Shown here piece by piece: positions 45,262 through 58,628 of a stretch of DNA of 64,000 bases. The DNA lies in NCBI GenBank assembly GCA_023014335.1, contig JAECYW010000011.1:1116001-1180000 (forward strand), in the 5' to 3' direction. Position numbers and translations under genes: made by a program. This DNA comes from Galerina marginata. Lineage: Eukaryota > Basidiomycota > Agaricomycetes > Agaricales > Galerinaceae. The notes below the pieces were generated by a model. It made no database searches, was not told where the DNA came from, and saw nothing but the letters and a program-made list of their open reading frames with translations. Numbering within the stretch: position 1 is the first letter of the stretch; each line of letters begins with the position of its first letter.

Positions 45262-48200
45262 GGACGATATTTCGTGCAAGTGCTTTGGGTAGGTATTGCC
45301 TCTTACACCGTTGCTGCAATTGCCACAGAATAAAGGTGTTATATGTTAGGAAGATAGCCTAGAAAATCTCGAATGTTAACTGTACTTTTTGGGTGCACTC
45401 GGGGTAATTTAAATCCACTTACAGCCCGAATGCCGGTCAAATCATAAACATGAGCCTTTCGTTCCGTATGGCATCCAGTTCAATAGTAGGATACTCGCGC
45501 CTTGCTCTAGTTGTCCCAGCACTGAAGAGCTGGCGGCCTATAGACGACGTTGTGGTTGTTGCCAGAAGGCCCAGAACGTCCGTTGTCGCAAGACACTGAC
45601 AGTGCAAGAGTAACTGATGCTCGGAACCCGGCTAACCATCGAACCGGTCGCGCGGTCACGTGTACAAATATTTGGTTTGGAACGCGTCGACACGAAATCT
45701 CGATTGTCCTTTAGCTTCCAGCCAACTCGTCCATCCCTCGACAATTTTCCACCATCGCTTTCTCATTGCTCGTTTAAATGTTCTCTCGCCTGAAGCCGAT
45801 CCCCCTTTTGACTCAGAGTCGAAGCTTATCTAAGTAATCCTCTTTGCTTCTACCACCAAGTCTCAAAATGAACAATACTAGTAGGCAAAGTCAAGGAAGA
45901 TCCGCCTTGGTCTGATAAATCTCTACGTAACACGCCGTAGCTTCGTGTCCTTGTTGTTTTCAAGTTCTCTCGAGCGATTTTACTTCCTTGGCCTGGTCCA
46001 CATGAAGTTTGCCCGTGGCTCAGAATGACGGCTTCAAGTGCCATCTCCATCCAGGTATGGCTTTTCGAAGGACTCTTGACCTTCGCACAGTCAAATATCC
46101 TCACCTCGACGATTGTTCTTCCTACCCATAGCGGTAATCGTCTTCTACCTGCTTGTATCCACGCGGATGGGCTACGTCGGGACGGCGGAATGAGGCATGG
46201 GATGCAGGCTCTGTACGGTCCCTCTGTTCGCGTCGACGAACCTCCTGTTCTGCGCCCGTTTGAAGAAAGTTTCCATTCATGACACCTAAGAGAAAGAGGG
46301 GTTACCAAGGAATAAGGAAGAAAAAAAACCGGAGTTTGATGATATTAATCCTCCGTGAATCCAAATGCTCCCTGTGTTTCAAGGCCATCCTCATAAGGCA
46401 CGACGGCCACGAACGGGTTCACGCGGGAGAAACCTCATCTTAGCGTTATTTTGGGGCTGTGGAAATGGGCGGCTTGGTTGCCCTTGGGTAGATATATGAT
46501 CACGATGGGGAGCCTCGTCTCCTGCACGCTTGTTGAGAGAAGTAGAAATATAGATGTCAGGTTTGGATATTGCTGCACATTCTCATAAATTCGCTTTTAA
46601 CCTCTACGAGTCATATATTTCTATTTCTAGGAGCACTGCCGTTGCTGATCATGAACTCGTACAAGATTTAACGAGGACCGCGGGTTTGACCGCCGCCGAG
46701 GCCGGCGACTCGCGGCGTCACTCTAACTGCTCCAGCAACCAACTAGCAGCTGGTAACATCATTCTTCCATGACTGCTCCACCTGAAACATACGGTTCCAC
46801 TGTCAAATACCATCATGGTCCGCTTTCCGAGAAGGGTACCTTTATTCACTCAACAAAACTCGTAACTCTCAGTGGCGAATGATAGCTAGACGGAACGGGC
46901 ACGGTAAGGCTCGCGCACGATCCTATCAATCACCGTCTACGAAGGCTCATCGGGTGTTCTCATTTTCCCGATATACTCGTTTCATTGGCTGTAATGTCGT
47001 GCTTGGAGGAAACTACCTCGACTCACTGTGCTTGTAACTCGGGGTCCACAGGCGTGCACCTGGTCGACTTGGTGGACATCGACGGAAATATTCAGTGTTG
47101 CGCATGGAATATGTAGTGCGTTTTGACTCTATTCTTCTCGAATTACTGATGGATGGTTCTCGAACCAGATTGCCTAGAATGTACCTTAGGGTCGATGAGG
47201 GGGTAAACTGCAGTTCGATGCATCCATTTCCCAGGCGTCTATAAACCAAAAATACACCAAGGTCGAGCCTCAGTTGACAGCCTCGTATCAACTGGAACAT
47301 AACTATGGCCGTATGTTTTAGGTATGTTTCCTGTCCAATGAACTCTACTTCTTACTTCGCATCTGTATCACATGTCGAAAGAGGAGAACGACTCCCAGAC
47401 CTTTACCCTGGATAGCTTTTCCACCTTCAGTGGCACCTCCACCCCTACCTGGGGCCACCCTCCATTTAATGATCTATCCATCAATACTTGAACATCTGTG
47501 CTCCATTTTCAGCGGGTCTCTCGAGAGTTTCGACACGTTTCTGTCCTCGCGCAGCTACATCCGACCTTTCAATTGAGTTCAGGTTTCTTGGGCTTCGTTG
47601 TGTTCAAATACTTACGAGATATACTCCAGATTGCGGCTATAGCACGGGAACAGGCAAGCCACGATATACCTGAGCCCATAATCTCTCGTCCCGCAATCAT
47701 CAATTGGGTGCGTTTACGAGGTCGTCCAAGAACTGGTGACTCATCGGTGAGAAATCTGCGGAATTCTGTCACTCAAAGATTTTTGAATCGTTTGTTCCGC
47801 ACCATTGGCTAGATACTAATTCTTCTGATTTTTGGATCCATGCTCATAATAACGCGGTCCCAAGCCTCCCAGACAATTAGCCTCACTGAATCACAACGTG
47901 TTGAGCCTGCGAATTCCCGCCGCGCAGGTACAGAACTCTGCTGTAGGTGTCACAGTTGATAACAGCCTTGGGAGATATGTTTCGCCCTTAATTTTGAATC
48001 ATGCTGCGATAAATCAGCTTCTGATGCCTTGTGAAATGGAGCCCCTTCGACGAACTTCACTTCATGCAGGGAAGACAACTGTCACCTGTGAGTTGTTTGT
48101 TGTATTTCAGGCCTAGGCAGCTAGGATCTGCATGCTATATGTTCGCACAACGGTGTCGAAGATATTCTATGGGTCACGTCAAGTTGATGGATGCATATGG

Positions 48201-48967
48201 TGGCTACTACTCCAGTTTACACAGGGAAGTAATGAAGACTATTGATCGACTAGAAAGGCGACACCGGTTTGTCTCCGCGTATGTATCGATTCACTTTTCC
48301 CAACACTCCTTCGCGCTTATGAAATGAGCCTGTATACCATGCATGACGTCAGATTTCTACTATCCCTGTATCCTGGCATATACACTGGGCGACTTGAGAC
48401 ATGATGCATGATAGGTGAGCGTTGACGGATCCCGCGCGCGATGACTGATATTCACGCTGTGCCCTCGCGGCACCTGGGCGTAAAATTGTCTATTTGGCCT
48501 CTGCGCAAAGTCGGCATGATTTAGACTGGTATAGCATCTCACGGACAGTCCGCAGCCCATGAAATACTTTGACTTTAAGCAAAGCCAAATTTCTGCCGTT
48601 GTGAGAAATGCTCCGCCAGGCCAAGTTCCTTTACGCCGAACTGGATAGGCACCGCGATCGGCCCAGGGCCGGATTTACTAACTTCGTGACCGTGACTGCC
48701 GAGTTGATCGAAATAGTCCTTAAATGGTAGTTGTGTCCATTATCTCCTTCTTGACCTGAAAATGATCAAAGATTCGTTCCAGTACAATTTCCCCGGTCCC
48801 TCACCCCCTGGGACTAACCTGTGTCAAACCGAGTTTACCTCGTTATTCATATTCTGCTGTGCATTTAAATACTTGGGCTAGCACTGATGGATGTGGTTTC
48901 TGATACCTCTATCACATTCCTAGGTAACTCCTACCTAGGACATCCTCTACGAACCTAGTCACCGAAG
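45262..48967. other. Gene-poor stretch of 3.7 kb
   Basis: Only short frames without recognisable motifs. The longest (45850-46308, minus) is Arg/Ser-rich and overlaps an equally open frame on the other strand, the look of random GC-rich sequence. The end of the stretch should carry the promoter of the P450 gene at 48968. Confidence 0.4.
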
Positions 48968-51252
48968 ATGGCCGGTGTACTGTCGAAAGACTCTATCTCT
49001 ACGCTTGCTATTGGCCTGGTGGCCGTCTTTCTGCTGCGTACGCTAGTTGAGAGAATTAGACGGCCAAAGTACTTGCCCGGACCTCGTCGACTTCCGTTTG
49101 TCGGTAATCTCTTTGATATGCCAGAGACAGAGAGTTGGGTTACATACAGGCAGTGGAAAGATACTTATGGTAAGTTTACCCTTTCCCAAACAATTTGGAG
49201 AATATCTTTCGACATTACACACAGGCGACGCTATCTATCTTGAAATTCTAGGCAGTCCTCTCGTGATCTTAAATTCTTATAAGGCCTGCATCGAGCTACT
49301 GGAGAAAAGAGCTGAGATATACTCCGATCGCCCTGTTGGAACCATGGCAAATATAATGTAATTATTTTTTTCAAAGCTTCCTCGTTGACGCTCAACTCGT
49401 TTTTCTTTCACTTAGAATGGGATGGAGTCAGTCTGTGGTTATGGCACCGTACAATGATCGCTGGCGTCGGTTCCGCAGAATTTGTGCACAAACAATGAGA
49501 AAGGACGCGGTTAAGCAATTTCACCCTATACAGGAGAGAGAGGTAGCGCGTTACCTTGGGACGCTTTTAAAAGATCCCAAGCACTACATGGCGAACTTCC
49601 GGTTGTGAGTCCAATCATATCTGGCCCATTCATAAGTGGGGAGCACTTAGTTTTTACCCGGTGCAGCACTGCTGCTCGCAGTCTACTCTGGAACATCTAC
49701 GGCATTCAAGTCAACGAGTCTAACAGCCCAGTGAGCCCCGCTTAGCCGTCTGCAAAGCTCTGTGCGACTTTCTCATCCTTTCCTCTCCAGATCATCACTA
49801 CGGCCGAAAAGGCGATGGCAATGGGCGTGTTCGCAGCACAACCTGGAAACTTCCTGGTGGATTTTTTCCCTGCACGTAAGCCGTGTATGAACCGACCTTG
49901 ACCTCATATCCCTAAAGGATCCTTCTATTATTAGTTGCCCATGTGCCCAGCTGGTTCCCAGGTACTGGATGGAAAGAATTTGCCCGAAAAGGACGTATTT
50001 TGGCCTATGAAATGGTTAACATTCCGTTCGACATGACAGTCAAGGAAATGGTGAGATTTTCAAGAAGGTGGTTTTCTCCATCGGCCGTCTGACTTGAATC
50101 GCAGAAATCGGGAGACCATGAACCGTCTTTCACTTCCATCAACCTCGAGAAAAATGAGGACGAAGATATCGTCAAATGGTGTTCTGCAAGCATGCTCTCA
50201 GGCAAGTTAATTCCTAATTAATGCGAGTACATTATTGGCTGATTTGCGTCACCACCTCCATGTAGCTGGAACGGACACAGTAGGTTCTACTCAGTTTATT
50301 CTCTCTGTAACCGCCATTCATAAATTTCAAGAGTGTGGCCTCCATGCATAACTTCTTCTTAGCGATGGCTCTCAACCCTGATATTCAAAAACGTTGTCAA
50401 GCTGAAATCGATTCGGTCACTGGAGGAAGTCGTCTTCCAGTTATCGCAGACCGCGACAATCTGCCCTACGTGAACGCCACAATGTGGGAGCTCCTTCGAT
50501 GGCAACCCGTTTCCCCGCTAGGTATGAGCCCCGTCGAGAATGCCGTTCTCTTCAATGACCTGGTTTGCTGCTCTTTAAAATAGCTTTGCCTCATCGGGTG
50601 ACGAAGGACGACGTTTACAATGGTATATCGTTATTTTGGTATTTTTTGTTGTTCAAATGGTTTAATTCGTACTCTAGGATGCTTTATTCCTGCTGGAAGT
50701 GTTGTCATGGGAAATACCTGGTAAAATTTTCGACAATACCTCGTCGTTCTTACTTACTGACTTTCCTCAGGGCTGTCGCCAGAGATCCAGATTTGTTCGA
50801 AGACCCCGATAGGTTCAACCCTGATCGCTACCTTCCCTATTTCGACAAAACTATTCCTCATGATCCCACAAAACTGCCTCTAAATCCCAATGAATTTGCG
50901 TTTGGATTTGGCCGTCGGTAAGTCATGATAATGATACCTTCGACTCTTTTTAAATTGGCCGTGATTCCATAGTATCTGCGCTGGATTGCATTATGCCGAA
51001 ACCATGTTCTTGATATCCATGGCTCGCGTTTTAGCTACTTTCGACATCGGCAAAGAGACGGATCAAAATGGGAACCAAATCACTCCAGAACTGAAATTTA
51101 ATTCTTCCATTGTTCGGTGAGCAGTGAACGAATGTAGGACTTTGGGGTTTGGGATTGACAAACCACGTTTCAGGGAACCTTTCGATTTCGAATGCTCTAT
51201 CAAACCCCGTTCCGAAGCTGCTGAAGCTTTGGCTATAGGATCCCTTTATTGA
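48968..51252 (+). CDS. Cytochrome P450 (OrdA-like), first of two
   Basis: The N-terminal membrane anchor is MAGVLSKDSISTLAIGLVAV, followed by the Pro hinge LPGPRRLPFVGNL. The I-helix reads SAGTDT, the K-helix ELLR (E-x-x-R), the PERF region FNPDRYLP and the haem motif FGFGRRICAG. About ten short introns separate these pieces; all joins checked by eye keep the frame. One intron (50202-50265) starts GCAAGT, a GC-AG intron, placed by the need to read SAGTDT. All catalytic residues are intact, so a working microsomal monooxygenase is expected, needing an NADPH-P450 reductase. The sequence type resembles CYP families expanded in mushrooms (OrdA-like). Substrate unknown. Confidence 0.9.
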
Positions 51253-52169
51253 TTATCTATTTTATCCAAATTTTATCGTCGTTCTATCATTGTATTTTTC
51301 ATCCATACATTTATGTATTTTCGAAGACTCGCCGACTGACCTGTTTTAATTCTACCGGACCGTCGTTTTGCAGTAAACGATATCTAATCATACTACTCGG
51401 GCGCTTACACGCGAAGTTGCGGCGTGTTTCAAATTCACAAGCCGAAAGGCAAATTTAAAATGCAATTAAATCCTCTCTTGTTAAATCAAGGCCCATGTAA
51501 TGGTGCTCGGGTCACTGGAAAGGAAATGAGGGTGTTGGTACTGAATTGGGCAAGATTCATAATTCCTTAGTTCAACGGATAGGCGAGCCAAACTTTGGCA
51601 GAATAGCCTTGCGCAACGGAAGATGCCGAGGATCCAGCCACACTGATCATCACTCCTTGTTTCAGACCAGCGCTTTCCTTCCTCCAACTCCTGCCAAGAT
51701 GTCTGGGCCACTACTACCCAACCCAACCCAGGCTTCGTGGTACATTCACTCTGCTCGACTGGCTGCAGTGTTTCAGATTTTGCCTTCTGTCTATCGGACG
51801 ACTCTATCCTCATTCACTTCAGTCTTTTGGGCCTTGTCCACTTCAGCGTTTCCATGTCCAACAACGCATTAAGCCACACCTTGTACCTCACAAGAGTGTT
51901 CTGGCCTTAATTGTATTCTATATGTTGTCTGTTAACTCTGATTAACGTAGATTTAAAGGCGAAGAAAATGACCTGCTCGAGTCTCATTATAAAGGAGCCT
52001 CTCTTGACTCACCTTTGGGTTCGAGATAACCCCTATCTACCATTCCTCCTCTTTTTGGGCTTGAGACTCTATGCTATTTGGTTTTATTCTGCGTATTTAA
52101 CCTTGCCTTCATAACGCCACACATCGAACACTCGTCTCTCCTACCTTTCGACAATATCCTTTCGACAAT
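51253..52169. other. Intergenic between the P450 and F-box genes
   Basis: About 900 bp without a supportable gene. A 13-bp direct repeat (CTTTCGACAATAT, twice in tandem) lies just before the F-box start, around 52145-52170. Confidence 0.45.
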
Positions 52170-54396
52170 ATGAACTCGCCCTCTCTTCCTTTGGTCAGGT
52201 CTAGTTGCAATATTGCCTTGCCACCTATTGCCTTGCCACCCGAAATGTTCCAGGAAATCTCCTCACATCTCGCACCCTCCGATGTTCTCTCGTTGTCGTT
52301 GGTAGTGAGTGTTGATCCTGTCTCGGGGTTGCTGAGAGTGAAAGTTGATGTTTTTCCAAGTCTCGTTATTTCCATCACTTTCTTCAGCCAGTTCTATACC
52401 ATTCTCTTGATCTCAAATCATTCTATTGCAGGCATGTCCTACGCTTCTTGCTTCGTAGACCATATCCTGCCCGCTATATTCGCAAGCTTGTACTGAGGCC
52501 AAGCTCTCACTTCTTAGTGAGTGGGACGACTAGCGAGCGGGCAAAGAAAAAGGAAGCAGAAGTTCTTCGAACCTTTCACGGTCTTGTTCCGTGTCTTCAA
52601 TCTCTTCATACTTTTGTATGGGATGGTTTGTTCTCTCCAGGTCCGATCCATGATAGTATTTGGTCAGAGTTGACGAGAAGGTAGGTCTACTTTTTGTTCC
52701 TTATTTTCAAAATACACTTTTCTAAGCTCAGACCTTTTTTTCAGCTGTCCTAAGCTTCGGAATGTTGGTTCTGTCCTTGGTTGGCGGGAGGCAATTAATC
52801 CTGATACCAAGGTATATTTAAATCACATTCTATTTGCTTTTATCAATGGCCTATCCCTGTGCAGTTATTCAGCTTCCAGAATTTGAAATCGTTTTCTCTC
52901 ATCCCGAAATATAGAGAAGTAGACGCGGTGTCCATGACCGACTGCCCTTCTGGTTAGCCTGTTTTTTCTTATTTTTTTGCCTTCCAACTTACCAAATCGT
53001 AAAGCTCACGATTTCGCGAAACTGCCGAAGGATCTCTGTGAAATGATCGTAAAAAACTCGCTCGACCTCGAACGGCTAACCATTGGGTGCCCGACGACAA
53101 GCTGCAATGAACGCGTATTCGACTTGAGACCGTTGATGCATGCATACTGGCCTAAGCTCGAATCCCTCACTTTGGGTCAGACATATGTCAGTGCAGCTGA
53201 ACCGTCTGAGGATGAACCTCCGTCACCTTTAGCAGCGTTGTTCTCTAACTTTATCGGTCGACACCGGCAGTCCTTAAAGAGACTCTCAATCCCGCGCCAT
53301 ATTGATAGCTCTCAGGCGGCCCGAGAGCATTGCTACCCTTCCATGACATTGGACTTCGTGACTTCGGTCCTTGAGAAATACACTGGTCCGATGCCTCTGT
53401 CAATCGATCCCAAGCTAGACAACAAAGCAAATTCCTCTGGCCTTCGAGACCTATCTCTTTGTTTAAAACCGCTTGCTTTTTCCGACATGGCACCTCTCGG
53501 GGAACTACTGAAATGCTGTACGAGCCTGATGTCGCTAGCTGTTTGGGTCGATTTTACTCGAGACGCGCCAGACATGCAAGTGGGTCACACAGGTGCATTA
53601 GGCACTATGCTTGAGGGTTCTCCTGGCCTTACACACCTGGATATCAGGTGTTCAACTCAAAGGGCGCAGACGTTCAGAGCGGTATGTCTTTCACTTAACC
53701 CCTGCCTGCTCATGTTTGACCTTACTGTGGTACTTTATTGAGATTGACATCCATCAAGCCCTTTTGACCTTGCCTTCACTCCAGGTATTCAAGCTAACAA
53801 AAGTTTCCCACAAGAGTCGTTTCTACGACGCAGACGACATGCTTGAAACCGTCTTGCGCATTGTTCGATTTACCTCCTCCGCGTCCACCCTACAGAAAAT
53901 CAGCCTGTGGTATGCTTGGAAGCCATGGACCAGCTATGATACAGTAGGAATGATAAAGATGGGGACATACGACATCGTGCATCCGACGGGCCCGCTATCG
54001 CACATCCCTTTCATCAAGGCGGAGGAGTGTAATCAGGAGCACCTGGAAGCGCATCTTGGTGAATGCCGCGCTGCAAATATACTTGCAGAAGTACCCAGCG
54101 CGACTTATGGCACGCTACCAGAAGTTGAGCATGGAGAGATGTATTTTCTTCATGACTCCATCGCTTCCAAGCCACTCAGCCGACTCTCTCCTCCAGCTGT
54201 TTCAACCGCTTTGCCACTGGATTCCGACACCAGTTCGGGCTATACCCATACTAATGACTGCTATGTACCTCAAAATGGCTGTCGGGGTATTTGCGTCTGC
54301 CCGCATAGGCGATATGTTTATGACTCAACCTGTCCGTCAACTCCCAGCTTCAGTCCCTGGGATGCGCCCTCTCCACCTTTGTGGGCCATGGATTAA
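52170..54396 (+). CDS. F-box/LRR-type protein
   Basis: The N-terminus has an F-box-like helix (LPPEMFQEISSHLAPSDVLS) from the start at 52170. Exons with leucine-rich, weakly repeated segments follow (FHGLVPCLQSLHTFVWDG, LKRLSIPRHI, LRDLSLCLKPL, LTHLDIRCST, LQVFKLTKVSHK). Such proteins are substrate adaptors of SCF ubiquitin ligases and are very numerous in mushrooms. Introns lie near 52,305-52,435, 52,680-52,745, 52,813-52,863, 52,953-53,007 and 53,684-53,755. The C-terminal exon is open to 54396, but a second open frame overlaps it there. The exact end is therefore uncertain. Confidence 0.7.
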
Positions 54397-54630
54397 AATG
54401 CTGTTCATTAAACTTGAGTTCGCGATGTAAACCGGGACATGGATTCGGTTATAAGTATACCACGTAGATTCACCTAATATTGAAAGCATTCGATTATCGA
54501 TAGGGGTCACAGCCAACCCCAGTTTAGCGAGCTATCTATTTGGCAGGCCTTGTAAATCCAAACAACTTATTGTGCTTCTGAATGAACTCTTCCTGGACCA
54601 CCTTCACACTATCTCTCCAGCTCTCCTTCT

Positions 54631-57122
54631 ATGTCCCCTGAACCTTCAAGGTCGCATTCCAGAGACAAAGCAGAATCCAATGGCGGCGGTCGTCTCTCAC
54701 GGAAAGCTCGCAGGGAACAACGAGTTGCGGCTAAGCGCTCGGGGGGAAGTGACACGCCTGTGGCCAATGGTTCATCCACCGCACGGAAACAAGTACTGGA
54801 AACAGGAAAGGACCCGCGGCCAAAATCGCCGAACGGAACTACCCCAAAAAACGCACAGAACGACAAATTTGCGACGTTTGAGGAAGGCGAGGATTTCGTA
54901 GCTTTCACAATATCTGACTCGGACGACGAGGCTGGTCCTAGTAACCGGGATCAAAAACAAAAACAAAAAGAGTCGAAGGTCGACGTCGAGCAGGACGATG
55001 AGGTCCAGCTCGTCGTTACCGATACGCGAATTGGCGATACACGGGTAGACAAGGTCAAGTCCGAGCGGGCGAAGGAGAAGTCGAAAATGCAGGACCCACC
55101 ATCGGCTTTACGCACATCTGAAAGAGAATGGGACCGGAACAAGGTTGAAGAAACCGATAGAGGCAGAAATGGGAGACATAAACGCAAGCATGGTGATGAT
55201 TATGACCGTGACGACGGGTACGCGAATAAAAAGCAGAGGATGGACGCGGCGTCGAGAAAGTGTCCTTGGGTGCGGGGATTAGATCTGCAGCGGTGTCAGA
55301 ATGTCGCTGAAATGTGCGTCCTTGAACTTTGGTCCTTATTTCGCTCATTAAACTCTTATTTCGACTTAGGTTACACAAGGAGGTCGAAGCTTTCGTTCAT
55401 TGGATATCACCCTCTCCTGTCGAAGATGAAATTCGCGGATTGATTGTGACTCAAATAACAAAAGTTGTTACCGCCTCCTTCCCAGATGCTGTTGTATCTC
55501 CCTTTGGGAGCTATCAAACGAAGCTCTACTTACCACTGGGGTGTGTCTTTTTCTTTGAACCACGTTCCATGATTTGCGTACTAACAGGTGCTCAGGGATA
55601 TTGATCTCGTTGTTCTTTCCGATGCCATGGCTTACAGCGACAAATCTACAGTTCTACACCTTCTCGCTAACACGCTCAAACGCGCTGGGATAACGTCGCA
55701 TGTTACTATCATTGCGAAAGCCAAAGTCCCAATCGTAAAATTCATCACCACACATGGCAGATTCAAAGTCGATATCAGTATAAATCAAGGGAACGGGCTC
55801 GTATCGGGTCAGATTATCTCCGGCTTTCTGAAAAACTTGGTACCTACTGTCAATGGAAACGAAAGCAAGGCGCTTCGGAGTCTGGTAATGATAACCAAGG
55901 CGTTTCTCAGCCAAAGAAGCATGAATGAAGTTTATACCGGCGGCCTTGGAAGTTATAGTATCGTTTGCCTCGCTGTGAGCTTCTTGCAGATGCATCCGAA
56001 GATCAGGAGAGCAGAAATCGACCCAGAGAAGAATCTAGGTGTGCTTATGATGGAGTTTTTCGAGCTATACGGTCAACACTTTAACTATGATGAGGTTGGG
56101 ATATCGCTACGCGACGGTGGGACCTATTTCAGCAAGAGGCAGAGAGGGTGGCATACGGATTACAAGAGGAACATGTTGTCGATCGAGGACCCTGCTGATC
56201 CATGTAAGTCATCGGCTCACAACGCAAAAAACCAGTCGATTAAATCTACCTCGCAGCGAACGACATCTCCAGCGGCTCCTACAACTTTCACAAAGTCCGG
56301 ACTGCTTTTGCTGGGTGTCATGGAATTCTTACCTCGACCGCGTATCTACGCGCTGGAATACTGAGCTCGCGCCATCATGGAAGATCTGTCAACCTTCGGG
56401 GTCATTATGAGTCCGAGGACTTGAGTATTCTGTCCACGGTCATGGGTATCACGCAGGAGGTGAGCTGTCCGTGTTTTGATTCTACTTGTGTATTGATGAG
56501 TGTGAAGACGATCAATCATCGGAGACTAGTAAAGGAGCTCTACGATCGGGAGGTCCTCCATAACATTGTTGGTGTTAAACCACTTCCGACGTATGTCCAC
56601 TCAGATGATGAGGATGATGGAAGAGGGGTCGGCACAACACCTGTACCGATATACGTGCATTCGGACGATGAGGATAATAGGACGGAAGAACGGAGGGGCT
56701 CTTCTTCCAAAACGAAGGCCTCTCGTGATGCTGTAGAATCTGCTTGGGATCGAAGTCGTGACGCCGACGATGACTACTATGACGAGCGTTCAAGTCGCGA
56801 CCGACGGCGTCATCGGAACTCTGTGGCAGATGAAGAGCGGGGCCGTTATGACATTGGACGTCAGCCTCCCAAGAAACGTCGGAGGACGGGTCGGGTCGAT
56901 GAGACGGTGTATTTTGTTGACGACGACGACGACGAAGACCACGTGCAACGGAAGTACGACGAAGAGGAAGAAGAGGCGTATATGAGCGACGAGGTTGATA
57001 GTCGTCGTGACCGCGATCGTTCACGAAGGTCAAGGTCTAGAGAATCGAGAAAGGGCGACAGGAGAGATTATTGGCTGTCAAAGGCCATTGGTATTGGAGG
57101 TTCATTAGATGATAGTAGCTAG
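54631..57122 (+). CDS. TRF4: Non-canonical poly(A) polymerase, Trf4/Cid14 type
   Basis: A long, charged, disordered N-terminus precedes the catalytic core. The core has LHKEVEAFVHWISP, then VSPFGSYQTKLYLPLGDIDL with the nucleotidyltransferase signature (G-S...D-x-D). KFITTHGRFKVDISIN carries the third Asp. The PAP-associated domain includes LGVLMMEFFELYGQHFNYDE. The C-terminal tail (from about 56,560) holds repeats of the form PxYVHSDDED, an SSSK segment, a basic PPKKRRRTGR motif and an Arg/Ser/Asp-rich end. Trf4-type enzymes add short A tails to nuclear RNAs for exosome decay (TRAMP). Introns include one at about 56,461-56,509 that joins GITQE to TINHRRLVKE. The tail is related to that of the NACHT gene at the other end of the window. 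Confidence 0.9.
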
Positions 57123-57979
57123 AACTATAGGTTTTTTTGTAGGATTTTTTACTTTTGAATTACTGATTGCAGATGCATTACCATCGGCAAGTAAGGTGGC
57201 ACAAGCAGCCTATTTCCCTTTATGGTCGGCGCTAATCACCGTTTCGATAGCTCAGTTGGAAATGTACCAGTATCCTAGCGACCGTCGCCCCTTGCAGCGT
57301 CTACAACAAATTATAATAACCCTTCATTAAAATTGATCCCTCACCTGGATCTATGTTTATTCCAAAGCCGCTATCTGTGCCTACTTTTCCAGCTAAAAGA
57401 TATCGTTCTCAATAAATGAATCGCCACCCAGTTCTTAGAACTTTAACGTAAATTATTCCTCCTCCGGTCTGTCGTCCAGTTGCCATCGTTTTGACAGTAA
57501 TATTCGAACAGGTTTTGGGAGTCTGAAATGATTTTGGTATCGCAACCCGACCTTTTCGAGCGTCTGAGGTATTACGATAGTCGATCAAGAAGTTGACCAG
57601 GGGCACACACCACGAACTCTCCAGCGTAAAATTATCAAAAATTATTCCTCATTCCCGTCTGTCGACAAATCCACGTAGCTATCAACACTTGAACTCACTG
57701 AGATGATTTTTGTAGGTGCCGGTTACCAACGGCGTCTAATTTCCGCGTACTTGGACAAATTGACCAAACCGCAAGCAACAGCAGCAATCGTCGAAAAAAC
57801 CATCGTCCTTTGTCAATCCTTTCAGTGTTTTTATCCCTTGCTTCTATCCTTCTAATTTTTTGTCCTTTTCAAAGGAAGATGAGGAAGTTTTCTGCTTTAT
57901 CTTACCGGCTCTTTGAATTCCTTGGGGTTTTGGCAGTTCTGCTTGCCTCGAGTTAATTCTTTCACTTCGTCGTTTATAT
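57123..57979. other. Intergenic with a tRNA-like fragment
   Basis: No gene. It contains the Trf4 3' flank, a copy of a tRNA 5' half (57243-57260) and AT-rich sequence before tRNA-Tyr. Confidence 0.5.
57243..57260 (+). repeat. tRNA-Tyr 5'-half relic
   Basis: TTCGATAGCTCAGTTGG matches the first 18 bases of the intact tRNA-Tyr gene (TTCGATAGCTCAGCTGG) with one change. The rest of the cloverleaf is missing, so this is not a functional tRNA. Confidence 0.5.
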
Positions 57980-58076
57980 CCTTCGATAGCTCAGCTGGGA
58001 GAGCGTGGGACTGTAATTAAGAAAGCTTACGTAAGCAATTATCCCGAGGCCATCGGTTCGATCCCGATTCGAAGGA
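57980..58076 (+). tRNA. tRNA-Tyr (anticodon GTA) with 24-nt intron
   Basis: The acceptor stem CCTTCGA pairs with TCGAAGG. The D arm is GCTC...GAGC, the anticodon stem TGGGA/TCCCG, and the anticodon GTA lies at 58013-58015. The T arm TCGGTTCGATCCCGA is canonical. An intron at 58017-58040, one base 3' of the anticodon, is in the standard position for nuclear tRNA-Tyr. It carries the perfect 12-bp palindrome GCTTACGTAAGC (58025-58036). Confidence 0.93.
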
Positions 58077-58628
58077 TGCTTTTTGCGCCAGGAAACGGGG
58101 ATGGAGGAGTGTACGGAATTAGAAGCACAGCCACTGATGCGATCAAATATTTTAAACTCCGCACAGTGCCAACGTCTGGCGACCACATTTTTGGACTTCT
58201 AACTTGTTTATGGCAATGCTGTTGGCCTTGTTAAAATCTAGCCGTTTACCAGGCATTTACAAGGCGAGTCGAGCGATCCGAATTTTGCAGAATATCATTA
58301 TGTTTCGACTCCCGGGACACCTAACTTCGCGCTCTAAACCCAATCTATGATGCTTTGAACAACGAGTCCATTGGAGTCGGGTTTGTCTATCGCTTTTTGC
58401 ATTCGCTAGGCCCTTAGTATCCGCTGCTATACTCGACCCTGTCGTGCTCTCTCCTCGCCCTCGCCATCGGGTCTCGTCTCTCGTTCTTGCCGTCGCACGG
58501 ATATTGTCGTTGTTGCTCTCCTGGCTGACATCCGGTTGTCGTGTGCCGATTTTGAACCATATTGGGCCAATACGTATACGGAAGGCGGAAGGTCGGTGGG
58601 TTGACCAGAATGGCGAGGCGAGATGACG
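58077..58628. other. Intergenic
   Basis: About 550 bp with only short frames and no recognised element. Confidence 0.4.

Noticed and set aside
45850..46308. 152-codon minus-strand frame
   Set aside because: An overlapping open frame on the other strand is equally good; no recognisable protein features.
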